From Actinoplanes oryzae (GTDB taxonomy: Bacteria > Actinomycetota > Actinomycetes > Mycobacteriales > Micromonosporaceae), in NCBI RefSeq assembly GCF_030757795.1, contig NZ_JAUQWH010000011.1:32721-96720 (forward strand): a stretch of 64,000 nt of DNA, written 5' to 3'. The position numbers and the translations under genes were made by a program. The notes beneath the pieces are model-generated. The model saw only the letters and a list, made by a program, of their open reading frames with translations, made no database searches and was not told the DNA's origin. Positions 26,385 to 34,002 of the stretch are shown here, piece after piece (within the stretch, counting starts at the first letter, position 1; each line of letters begins with the position of its first letter).

Positions 26385-26639
26385 TCAGCGGCCGGACATG
26401 AGCTTTCCCCGCGACCGCCACGCCATGATCGACGCCACCGACACCGCCGACATGATCGACCCGGCCGCCACGAACGACCCGATGCTGAGCACCGACGCGA
26501 ACGACCCGATCGACCCGACCGAGAGAATCGAGCCGCTGGAGCCGACGCTGAGGATCGACCCCTTGGAGTACGCGCTCAGGATCGAGCCCTCCGACTTGTA
26601 CGACAAAATGTTCAGCCCGCGGCGCGGATGAGAACGCAT
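26385..26639 (-). CDS. small serine-triplet-repeat protein directly downstream of the NLR gene
   Basis: 84 residues. From residue 13 to 76 every third residue is Ser in 20 of 22 positions (the exceptions at 58 and 73 are Ala). The triplets alternate between hydrophobic (ILS, VLS, IMS) and small (VGS, IGS, KGS), which gives a six-residue super-period such as GSILSV. The ends are basic (MRSHPRRGLN and RSRGKLMSGR). There is no signal peptide and no continuous membrane helix. The ATG lies 19 bp after the NLR stop on the same strand, so the two are probably one transcript. I recognise no named family. A hexapeptide-type beta-solenoid or an aggregating rod is plausible. The opposite strand is also open, but has no supporting features. 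Confidence 0.72.
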   Translation of the reverse strand: MRSHPRRGLNILSYKSEGSILSAYSKGSILSVGSSGSILSVGSIGSFASVLSIGSFVAAGSIMSAVSVASIMAWRSRGKLMSGR

Positions 26640-26658
26640 CGGCCCATCATGGCACCGC

Positions 26659-29600
26659 TCACCATTCGTCGTCCGGCAAGTATCCGGTCCGGGCGTCGGC
26701 CAGAAGATTCCAGTCCTCGGCGAAGTCCTCCCGGTCGAAGGGGGACCAGTCCTCCTCCGCGTCCGCGTTCGTCACCACCTCGACACCTCGCTGCCGGAGA
26801 GCATCGACGTAACCGCCGGCGTCCGGGCCCAGATGCTGGGCCAGATCGATACGGACCCGCTGCAGCGCCGGCAGGCTCAGCAGCGTGGTCAGGTCCGGTA
26901 TGTCGCTGGTGTTGACGAGCGAGAGATCCCGGAGCCGCGGCGCGCCGAGCAGGAAGGAAAGCTTGCCGGCGCCGCAATTCTCCAGCGACAACGTCTCCAG
27001 CTCGGACAGGTTCCGGAGGACACCGAGGTCGTCGTCGTACAAATGGTCGATGTTCCTGAGGTGCAGCATGCGCAGCCCGTGGAGACCGGCCACCCACTCC
27101 AGGCCCTCCAGGTTCGGGCAGCCGACGACGGAGAGGGCCTGCAGCGGCAACCGCTCGATCCCGTCGAGCCGTCGCAACCCGGGACACCGGGCCAAGGAGA
27201 GGGCAGTCAGCGCCGAGCGGAGGTCCAGCTGCTCGATCGAGTGAAAGTGCGAGTCCAGTGCCGCCAGGTCCAAGCGGCGCAACCGGGTGAGCCCCCTCAG
27301 GAGCCTGCGCGGGTCGACCAGCTCGTTGTCCACGGCCAGCGTGCGCAGGCCGGTCATCGCGGCGAAAAGGCCCTGGTCGATCCGCAGCCCACATTGCAGC
27401 AGCGCCAGGTGCCACAGATCCCCGCAGGAGGCGAGGGACCCGATGTCGCGCAGACCGGTGCAGCGTTCCAAGGTCAGGCTTCGAAGTCCCGGAGCGTCGG
27501 CAAGGAAGCCCAGGGAGATCTCGTCCCTGTTGTCGCGGAGCGCCAGCGACCGCAACTGCGGGACAGCCGCGAGAGATTCGCGCCCCGCTTCCGGGATAGA
27601 GCCGGTCAGCTCGCACCGCACGGCTCCGAGATCGGTGACCTGCCGGAGGCCGGACAGCAGGAGAGGGTCACGAAGGGTGAGACGCCAGCCGTCCGGGTTC
27701 GCGCCAAAGGCCACCTGCGCGAACTCGACCGGATCGAAATAGCCCCAGGCGGCGAGGCGGGCACGGACCACAGCCGGGCGCCGGTCCGTCCGGAAGGTCG
27801 CGATGAGCCGCAACGCGGAAGGGCCACCGACAAGCGCCGCCGTGTAAAGCGTGGCAGCCGCGGCAGGCTCCGGCAACGGCTGCCCGCCGTCCGGCAGCAC
27901 CGGAAGCACTTCTTCGCCGAGTCCCGCCAGGATCCGCGCGGCGCCATTCGTCGTCGGCGGGACGACCTCCCGGAGGCTGAGCAGAATGCGGTCCGCGACG
28001 GCACGGGAGAGGCGTGAGGTGACCTCGGAGCAGCTGACGGCGAGCAGGCGCAGCCGGGCCCGGCGGGCACGCGGGAGCCGGGGGCGATCCGCGAGATCGA
28101 GCAGGGCGGTGATCAGACGTTCGGCTTCGTGCTGGCGGGAGCACCCGGCGGCCATCACGACGACCTCCTGGTACTCATCGTGATCGGCGTGCCGGACGAG
28201 ACCCTCGATCGCGTCCTGCTCCACGAAGCGGACCGCCGCGAGGAACTCCTGAAATGTCTTGTGAATGAAGTCGACCCGACCGGGTGCCGGCTCACGAAGC
28301 ACGCCCGACCTGGTCATGAGGAAGGTGAACACAGCATCGGCCGAGACCCTGAGCTGCGGCATGCTCTCGATGATCGAGCCCACCTTGACCCGCAGCCGCC
28401 CGGCATCGACGTCGGTCCAGCCGTTGACGGTGAACCAGTAGGCCAGATCCTGGAGGATCGCCAGCCGATGGTCGTACTCGATGGCCAGGTCGACCGCCGG
28501 AGACAGGCGCCGCTCGTGGTCGCGACGGCGCAGCAGCATTTCCAGGGCGGCCCGGTAGATCTCGATCCGCCGCTGCGGCAACTGCGTGCGCCGATCCCAG
28601 TTGAGCGCGCACAGCAGGGCACAGAGCAGCGGATTCGTGGCCATCATCCGCAGCGGCCGGCTCCGGTCGACGGCGGACATCATGGCCTGCCGGAAGCCCG
28701 CGATCTCCCCCGCCGTCCGCTGACCGCCGACCTCCAGCGCGATGGCCGCGTGCCAGTGCCGGACGAATGCGGCGACATGGGTACGAGACATCGGCATGAG
28801 ATCGGAATGCGTGAAGCCCAGGTCGCCGAGCCAGTCCGCGGGAGTCGCGGCCGGCCGGGAAGTCACGACCACGCGCGCCGAGGGGTAGTCGTGCACCAGA
28901 TCGCCGATCCACGCGCGGAGATCCTCACGCCGCTCGGCAGGGAACTCGTCCACACCGTCGATCAGCAGCACACCACGCCCCGACCGGAGCATGGTGTCCA
29001 CCCAGGTTCCCGGCAGACGTTCCGTGAGGGACCGCGACAGGCCGGACAGATATTCGCTGGGACCGGGGAGGTCCCGTTCGGCGAACCGGCGGAGCTCGAC
29101 CATGACGGGCAGTGACCGGTTCCAGGAGGCGAGTGCCCCGGCGTGCTCGCCTCTCGCACACTTCAGCGCTATCCAGCGCAGCAACGTCGTCTTTCCGGAG
29201 CCCGCGTCGCCCCGGATGTAGATGTACCGCTGCGCCGACACCGCCGCGTCGAGGCTCACCTCGACATGTGGCCCGGTACCGGACACCGAGAGACCGAGAT
29301 ATGCGACGTCGAGGGGGTATCGCCGGGTCGGGCCGGCCACCGTCACGCCGAACAGCTCGACGCGGTCGAACTTGCGGATGATCTCGCGCCGGTAGTCGAC
29401 GTCCAGTTCCGCCGCCGAGTCGTGCGCCGCCCCGGAGGCATGGCGGGGCATCTGCTCGAGCACCTGCCGGAGGAGCCCGATGATCTCGTCGTCCCGGATC
29501 AGCAGCTCGCGCAGGCTGCGCTGCTGGAAGCTCGGCAGCGTGACCACAATTTCCACGAGGTGGGCCACGGACTCGCGGATCATGCGGTGGTAGAAAGCCT

Positions 29601-30009
29601 CGGCTTCCTCCCCTACGGCCAGCCGGCCGAGCACGGCCCCGGACCCCGGGCCGGTGAGCCGTACCAGTGCCGCCTCGTCCAGGTTGGCCTCGAAAAGGAC
29701 CTCGTCGGTGAAGTCGGCGGCTTCCAGCGTGCCGGCGACTGCTTCCAGGACCAGGTCGCGCTCCGCCGTGGGCATCGTGGCGAGCTCGGCCTCGGCGAGG
29801 GGCACCAGCCGGTCCGCGATGGTCTCGGCCAGCTGCTCGAGCTGGCGGTGAAGGCGCCGCTGCGGCAGCAGGCCGAGACCGCGGGCACCGGCCAGCTCGG
29901 TCAGGCTCATCCGGCGCTCGGCCGCCGAGCGCCGTCCGGCGATGAGCGCCTTGCCGCCCACCGTGGCCACCGTCGTCGCGATGCGGAGAAGGATCGTTTC
30001 GACCGCCAT
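26659..30009 (-). CDS. NACHT-type STAND NTPase with leucine-rich repeats (bacterial NLR-like)
   Basis: 1,116 residues. Residues 1 to about 200 are an alpha-helical N-terminal domain (ETILLRIATTVATVGGKALI, then RRMSLTELAGARGLGLLPQ) of the NACHT N-terminal helical type, probably NNH7. The NACHT NTPase spans about 255-560: Walker A RGDAGSGKTTLLRW near 267, Walker B GVLLIDGVDEFP near 348, sensor-like VVVTSRPAA, and FIHKTFQEFLAA in the winged-helix part. From about 790 to 1075 run some ten leucine-rich repeats (LRSLALRDN, LRSLTLERCTGL, LETLSLENCGAG). This is the architecture of animal NLRs and of bacterial bNACHT/Avs-like antiphage sensors. Phage defence is inferred, not shown. Confidence 0.93.
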   Translation of the reverse strand: MAVETILLRIATTVATVGGKALIAGRRSAAERRMSLTELAGARGLGLLPQRRLHRQLEQLAETIADRLVPLAEAELATMPTAERDLVLEAVAGTLEAADFTDEVLFEANLDEAALVRLTGPGSGAVLGRLAVGEEAEAFYHRMIRESVAHLVEIVVTLPSFQQRSLRELLIRDDEIIGLLRQVLEQMPRHASGAAHDSAAELDVDYRREIIRKFDRVELFGVTVAGPTRRYPLDVAYLGLSVSGTGPHVEVSLDAAVSAQRYIYIRGDAGSGKTTLLRWIALKCARGEHAGALASWNRSLPVMVELRRFAERDLPGPSEYLSGLSRSLTERLPGTWVDTMLRSGRGVLLIDGVDEFPAERREDLRAWIGDLVHDYPSARVVVTSRPAATPADWLGDLGFTHSDLMPMSRTHVAAFVRHWHAAIALEVGGQRTAGEIAGFRQAMMSAVDRSRPLRMMATNPLLCALLCALNWDRRTQLPQRRIEIYRAALEMLLRRRDHERRLSPAVDLAIEYDHRLAILQDLAYWFTVNGWTDVDAGRLRVKVGSIIESMPQLRVSADAVFTFLMTRSGVLREPAPGRVDFIHKTFQEFLAAVRFVEQDAIEGLVRHADHDEYQEVVVMAAGCSRQHEAERLITALLDLADRPRLPRARRARLRLLAVSCSEVTSRLSRAVADRILLSLREVVPPTTNGAARILAGLGEEVLPVLPDGGQPLPEPAAAATLYTAALVGGPSALRLIATFRTDRRPAVVRARLAAWGYFDPVEFAQVAFGANPDGWRLTLRDPLLLSGLRQVTDLGAVRCELTGSIPEAGRESLAAVPQLRSLALRDNRDEISLGFLADAPGLRSLTLERCTGLRDIGSLASCGDLWHLALLQCGLRIDQGLFAAMTGLRTLAVDNELVDPRRLLRGLTRLRRLDLAALDSHFHSIEQLDLRSALTALSLARCPGLRRLDGIERLPLQALSVVGCPNLEGLEWVAGLHGLRMLHLRNIDHLYDDDLGVLRNLSELETLSLENCGAGKLSFLLGAPRLRDLSLVNTSDIPDLTTLLSLPALQRVRIDLAQHLGPDAGGYVDALRQRGVEVVTNADAEEDWSPFDREDFAEDWNLLADARTGYLPDDEW

Positions 30010-30069
30010 CGACTCACGGTACTGAATTGTCGGATGATCGCCCGTTGCTGAATGCGGCGGTGTTGCGGG

Positions 30070-30942
30070 TCAGCGGGTCAGCGTGGCCTCCTCGGCGAGG
30101 TGGGCGAGCTTGGCCGGGTTGCGGATCGCGAAGATGCGGGTGATGCGGCCGTCCTGGACGACCAGGCTGGCGACCGTGTCCAGCTCGCCCGCCAGGTCGA
30201 TGCGCAGGGCCGGGCCGCCGTTGAGGCGCAGGGGGGACAGCTCGTAGCCGTCCGGCAGCTGGGCGAGCATGACCAGGAACTTGGCGGTGCGGGCGGCGCC
30301 GTGGACGGGGTGGCGGGCGGCGGTGACCACGCCGCCGCCGTCGGCCAGGACGACCACGTCGGGGGCGAGGACGTCGAGCAGGCCCTGGAGGTCGCCGCCG
30401 CGGACGGCGGCCAGGAAGCGGGCGACGACCTCGTCCTGCTCGGCGCGGCTCACGGTGCCGCGGGGGCGGCGGGCGGCGACGTGGTCGCGGGCGCGGTGGG
30501 CGATCTGGCGGACGGCGGCGGGCGACTTGCCGAGGGTGGCGGCGATCTCGGCGTACGAGACGTCGAAGACCTCGCGCAGCACGAAGACCGCGCGTTCCGT
30601 GGGCGCCAGCGTCTCCAGCACCGTGAGCATGGCGACCGAGACGCTCTCGGCCAGCTCGACGTCCTCGGCGACGTCCGGGCTGGTGCGCAGCGGCTCGGGC
30701 AGCCACGGGCCGACGTAGTCCTCGCGGCGGCGGGCCACGGTGCGCAGCCGGTTGAGGGACTGGCGGGTCACGATGCGTACGAGGTAGGCCCGCGGGTCGC
30801 GTACGTCCGGACCGGACCGGGCCGCCGCCCAGCGCAGCCAGGTCTCCTGGACCACGTCCTCGGCGTCGGCGGCGGTGCCGAGCAGCTCGTACGCGACCGT
30901 GAAGAGCAGGCTGCGGTGGGCGACGAACGGGTCGTCGGTCAT
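30070..30942 (-). CDS. ECF41-type sigma factor (SigJ-like) with SnoaL-like C-terminal domain
   Basis: 290 residues. Sigma regions 2 (LLGTAADAEDVVQETWLRW) and 4 (PTERAVFVLREVFDVSYAEIAATLGKSPAAVRQIAHRAR) occupy about 1-165. A SnoaL-like domain of about 110 residues follows, with the ADGGG motif, ending IRNPAKLAHL. This fused tail, which modulates RNA-polymerase binding, defines ECF41, and the coupled carboxymuconolactone-decarboxylase gene upstream is its usual partner. ATG 30942 overlaps that gene's stop (ATGA). No anti-sigma factor is expected. Confidence 0.95.
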   Translation of the reverse strand: MTDDPFVAHRSLLFTVAYELLGTAADAEDVVQETWLRWAAARSGPDVRDPRAYLVRIVTRQSLNRLRTVARRREDYVGPWLPEPLRTSPDVAEDVELAESVSVAMLTVLETLAPTERAVFVLREVFDVSYAEIAATLGKSPAAVRQIAHRARDHVAARRPRGTVSRAEQDEVVARFLAAVRGGDLQGLLDVLAPDVVVLADGGGVVTAARHPVHGAARTAKFLVMLAQLPDGYELSPLRLNGGPALRIDLAGELDTVASLVVQDGRITRIFAIRNPAKLAHLAEEATLTR

Positions 30943-31517
30943 GCCCGCGACGGTACGGCGAGCGGCGCCAGGTCGCACGAGGCGGCGAAGCCCTGCGCCT
31001 CGATGCCGAGGGCGACGTTGGACCGGGAGTACATGTTGGCGAGGGCGACGAACGCGGTCAGCTCGACGAGGCCCGGCGCGCCGAGCCGGTCGAGCAGGCG
31101 GGCGGACAGGTCGTCGGTGACGGTGGGCGGGGTCTGGGACATGGCTTCCGCGTACGCGAGGACGTCCCGCTCGAGCGGCGTGAACACCGCCGACTCGCGC
31201 CAGCGCGGGATCTCCCGGGCCTTGGTCAGGTCCAGCCCCTCGTGGTGCGCCTGGAAGTAGCCGAGGTCGAGGCAGAACGAGCAGCCGACGAGCGCGGCGA
31301 CGGCCATGTGGGCGTACGACTTGAGGTCCTGGTCGCACTCGTGCCACCTCGACGACTTCTGTCCGAGGCCGAGGCTGGCCTTGAGGATCGGCCGATGGTG
31401 CCACAGGACGCCGAGGGACTCGGGCACCGTGCCGAACATCTTGCGGCTGAATCGCTTGAGGACGGCGCCGTACAGGCCGGTGATCTCGGTCGCGGGAACG
31501 CGCGTGTCATGGGTCAT
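30939..31517 (-). CDS. carboxymuconolactone decarboxylase / AhpD-like protein, ECF41 partner
   Basis: 192 residues of the CMD/AhpD fold. The redox motif CSFC in ALVGCSFCLDLGYFQAHHEG gives the expected CxxC plus His, so a thiol-based peroxidase or sensor activity is likely. Genes of this family are the standard neighbours of ECF41 sigma factors and probably regulatory targets or sensors of the same pathway. ATG 31517 is used because upstream in-frame codons lack a ribosome site. It is the first gene of the two-gene operon. Confidence 0.93.
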   Translation of the reverse strand: MTHDTRVPATEITGLYGAVLKRFSRKMFGTVPESLGVLWHHRPILKASLGLGQKSSRWHECDQDLKSYAHMAVAALVGCSFCLDLGYFQAHHEGLDLTKAREIPRWRESAVFTPLERDVLAYAEAMSQTPPTVTDDLSARLLDRLGAPGLVELTAFVALANMYSRSNVALGIEAQGFAASCDLAPLAVPSRA

Positions 31518-31596
31518 GGCATCAGGACACCGGCCGCCGCCGGGATGTGACATCCCGGGTTTGAACCTTGTGGCCGCGTGCGCCGTTAAGATCAAA

Positions 31597-31890
31597 GTGA
31601 CTGGTGAGACGCGCGGTGTCGCGCTGCGGACCCATCTGGTGATCGTGGCCGGGCTGCTCGGGGTGGTGGTGCTGGCGAGCGTGATCGGCCGGGAGACCGG
31701 GCCGACCGCCGCGGCGCTGGCCTTCGTGCCCGCGCTGGCCCTGCTCGCCACGGTCTATCTGCTGGCGATCGCGGTCGTCGCCGCGGTGCCCGCCCTGCGC
31801 CGGAGCTCCGGCCGGGGCCTCATGGTCGGCTTCGTCGCCGCGTCGGCGCTGCTCACGGTGGTGCTGGCGATCGTGCTCAGCCTGGCGTAG
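31597..31890 (+). CDS. small integral membrane protein
   Basis: 97 residues from GTG 31597, with three predicted membrane helices: THLVIVAGLLGVVVLASVI, AALAFVPALALLATVYLLAI and MVGFVAASALLTVVLAIVL. No known family motif is seen. Its final 14 bp overlap the end of the convergent KDPG aldolase gene. It is separated from the divergent CMD gene by 79 bp. Function unknown. Confidence 0.65.
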   Translation: MTGETRGVALRTHLVIVAGLLGVVVLASVIGRETGPTAAALAFVPALALLATVYLLAIAVVAAVPALRRSSGRGLMVGFVAASALLTVVLAIVLSLA

Positions 31891-32461
31891 CCGCCCGCAC
31901 CGCAGCCCTCGACAGGGCGGTCACCTCGGCCAGGTCGTCCGAGATCATCCAGGACCCGCTCACGGTACGCACGGCGGGCACCGCCAGATAATCCCCGAGC
32001 GTGGCGGCGCTGACCCCGCCGGACGGCACGAACCGCACGCCCGGGAAGGGCGCCGACAGGGCCCGGATGTAGCCGGGACCGCCCAGCAGCCCGGCCGGGA
32101 AGAGTTTCACCTCGTCGAACCCGAGCGCCACGGCGGCCATCAGCTCGGAGGCCGTGGCGACGCCGGGCAGCACCGGCACGTCGTACGACCGGGCGCGCTC
32201 CACGACCGCCGCCGACAGCCCCGGGCACACGATGAACTGCGCCCCGGCCGCGACCACCTGGTCGACGTGCTCCGGGGTGAGCACCGAGCCGGCGCCGACG
32301 CGCAGGCCCTCGACCGTGCTCGCCCGGCGGATGCCCTCGAGGCCCGCCGCCGTCCGCAGGGTGATCTCCACCTCCGGAATGCCGCCGGCCAGCAGCGCCG
32401 CGCCGAGCGGGGCTGCCTGCGCGGCGTCGTCGAGGACCACCACGGGCAGGATCGGGTTCAT
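31877..32461 (-). CDS. eda: 2-dehydro-3-deoxy-phosphogluconate (KDPG) aldolase
   Basis: 194 residues, a class I aldolase TIM barrel that cleaves KDPG to pyruvate and glyceraldehyde 3-phosphate. Catalytic features are the Glu in GGIPEVEITLRT and the Schiff-base Lys in FDEVKLFPAG; GAGSVLTPEHVD and FVPSGGVSAATLGDY (phosphate binding) also match. It may act with 2-keto-3-deoxy sugar acids from Entner-Doudoroff or uronate catabolism. No edd or kinase gene is adjacent. Confidence 0.95.
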   Translation of the reverse strand: MNPILPVVVLDDAAQAAPLGAALLAGGIPEVEITLRTAAGLEGIRRASTVEGLRVGAGSVLTPEHVDQVVAAGAQFIVCPGLSAAVVERARSYDVPVLPGVATASELMAAVALGFDEVKLFPAGLLGGPGYIRALSAPFPGVRFVPSGGVSAATLGDYLAVPAVRTVSGSWMISDDLAEVTALSRAAVRAATPG

Positions 32462-32490
32462 CGAGCCTCCTCACTCCGGGGACCTACCTT

Positions 32491-32904
32491 ATGCTGTGGA
32501 GCATGTCACTGCTGCGGACCGCCATCGGGACAGTGCTGCGCCGCCTGCGTCGGGGGCAGGGCCGGACGCTGCAGGACGTCGCCGACGACGCGGGCGTGTC
32601 CATGCCGTACCTGTCGGAGATCGAGCGGGGCCGCAAGGAGGCGTCGTCGGAGATCCTCGCGACGATCTGCCGGGCGCTGGGCATCGCGCTGCCGGACCTG
32701 CTCGAGGAGGTGCGGCTGGAGCTGCTGCGCACCGGCCCGTCGGTCGCGCCGGGCCGCCTGGGCGCCGGGCACGCGAAGGGCTCCTATGCTCTGGGCCGAT
32801 CTGCCCGCGGCAGAGAAAGCGGCGTCCGCGGCATGCGCACGCCCAGACTGGCCGTATGCAGAACACTCAGCCCTACGGCTTCCAGCTCTTCGACGAGCTG
32901 CTGA
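32491..32904 (+). CDS. XRE-family regulator, ClgR-like, overlapping clpP
   Basis: 137 residues from ATG 32491, or 133 from ATG 32503. The helix-turn-helix spans about residues 10-75: GRTLQDVADDAGVSMPYLSEIERGRKEASSEILATICRALG in part, which closely follows ClgR, the activator of clp genes in actinobacteria. Beyond residue about 95 the sequence is low-complexity and overlaps the first 49 bp of clpP in another frame, so the true end may be less constrained than it looks. ATGCT-GTGG-AGCAT at the start region is a small inverted repeat that could serve autoregulation. Direct control of the following clpP is likely. Confidence 0.82.
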   Translation: MLWSMSLLRTAIGTVLRRLRRGQGRTLQDVADDAGVSMPYLSEIERGRKEASSEILATICRALGIALPDLLEEVRLELLRTGPSVAPGRLGAGHAKGSYALGRSARGRESGVRGMRTPRLAVCRTLSPTASSSSTSC

Positions 32905-33431
32905 AGGAGCGCATCGTCTTCCTCGGCACCGAGGTGACCGACGAGAGCGCCAACACGCTCTGCGCCCAGCTGCTCCTGCTGTCGGCGGCCGACCCGGTGA
33001 AGGACATCCAGTTCTACATCAACTCGCCGGGCGGCTCGGTGACGGCGGGGATGGCCGTCTACGACACGATGCGGTTCATCCCCAACGACGTCGCGACGAT
33101 CGGCTTCGGCATGGCCGCGTCGATGGGACAGTTCCTGCTCACGGCGGGCACACCCGGCAAGAGGTACGCCCTCCCGCACGCCCGGATCATGATGCACCAG
33201 GCGTCGGGCGGCATCGGCGGCACCGCGGCCGACGTCACCATCCAGGCGGAGAACATGCTCTTCGTGAAGCGGCAGATGCACGAGCTCATCGCCCGGCACA
33301 GTGGACAGACCGTCGAGCGGATCGCGGAGGACTCGGACCGCGACCGCTGGTTCACCGCCGATCAGGCCCGCGAGTACGGGCTGATCGACACCGTGATCAC
33401 CGAAGCGGCCGCGGTCCCGGCCCTCACCTGA
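32856..33431 (+). CDS. clpP: ATP-dependent Clp protease proteolytic subunit
   Basis: 191 residues. Catalytic triad: Ser in FGMAASMGQFLL, His in LPHARIMMHQ and Asp in EDSDRDRWFTADQA; the INSPGGSVTAGMAVYDTM oxyanion segment is also present. It forms the tetradecameric chamber fed by Clp ATPases. FGMAASMG replaces the commonest GQAASMG, as in the accessory ClpP3-ClpP5 types of actinobacteria, so this is probably a regulated paralog and not the housekeeping copy. ATG 32856 is inside the XRE gene, giving translational coupling. Confidence 0.95.
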   Translation: MQNTQPYGFQLFDELLKERIVFLGTEVTDESANTLCAQLLLLSAADPVKDIQFYINSPGGSVTAGMAVYDTMRFIPNDVATIGFGMAASMGQFLLTAGTPGKRYALPHARIMMHQASGGIGGTAADVTIQAENMLFVKRQMHELIARHSGQTVERIAEDSDRDRWFTADQAREYGLIDTVITEAAAVPALT

Positions 33432-34002
33432 CGAACCGGGCGTCCTGCGCACCCGGCCGGTGCAGCTCGAGCCGGCCGTCCCCGTGCAGGCGGACGGTGG
33501 TGGTGGCCGACCGTACGCCGGGCTCGCGATCCTCCCCCGCCGCGACCGGCACGTCGTCGCCGAACATCGCCCGCGCCGCCGCGGCCGAGGCGACGGGCGC
33601 GTGACCGGTCCGGTTGGCGCTGCTGACGTAGAGGATCGGATGCTCGCCCAGCAGCGCGGCGACCGGCTCCCAGCGCGCGCCGAACAGCAGCGCCCAGCCG
33701 TCCTTGGCCGCCGGGCGCAGCCACACCGGGACGTCCGGGCGCAGCGGCACGAGCAGCGTCACCAGCTCCTCGCGCAGCAGCCGCCGGCCGGTCGCGACGG
33801 CGGCCGCGTCCAGGGCGACCGCGTCCTCGACCCGGGCCAGCGTCTCGTCGTGATGGCACCACAGCGCGACCGGCTGGTCCGCCGGGCGCCCCTTGAGCCG
33901 GTTGACGGCCTGCGGGCTGGTCGCGGTGACGACATGCGTCAGGGGCGCCGGGTTCGGCACGACGATCGCACCGCCGGCGGCAAGGGCGTCCCGGGCGTTC
34001 AC
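33424..34002 (-). CDS. YrdC/Sua5-domain protein (threonylcarbamoyl-AMP synthase-like)
   Basis: 192 residues from GTG 34002, coupled to the upstream HMGL-like gene by GTGA. The YrdC fold is shown by VNRLKGRPADQPVALWCH, the LLREELVTLLVPL strand, ILYVSSANRTGHAPV and the final PGVRSATTTVRL. The classical enzyme makes threonylcarbamoyl-AMP for tRNA t6A. This copy is divergent (KGRPADQP in place of KxRP..KPL) and is coupled to an unrelated lyase, so it may perform a specialised carbamoyl-adenylate reaction and not the housekeeping one. It overlaps the clpP end by 8 bp, convergently. Confidence 0.85.
   Translation of the reverse strand: MNARDALAAGGAIVVPNPAPLTHVVTATSPQAVNRLKGRPADQPVALWCHHDETLARVEDAVALDAAAVATGRRLLREELVTLLVPLRPDVPVWLRPAAKDGWALLFGARWEPVAALLGEHPILYVSSANRTGHAPVASAAAARAMFGDDVPVAAGEDREPGVRSATTTVRLHGDGRLELHRPGAQDARFVR

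Noticed and set aside
26398..26631. A 77-residue plus-strand frame opposite the serine-triplet protein
   Set aside because: It is the complement of the periodic sequence, also repetitive (Asp/Pro/Ile/Glu), and lies opposite the direction of the NLR operon. The minus frame has matched basic ends and operon context. The choice should be tested by conservation.
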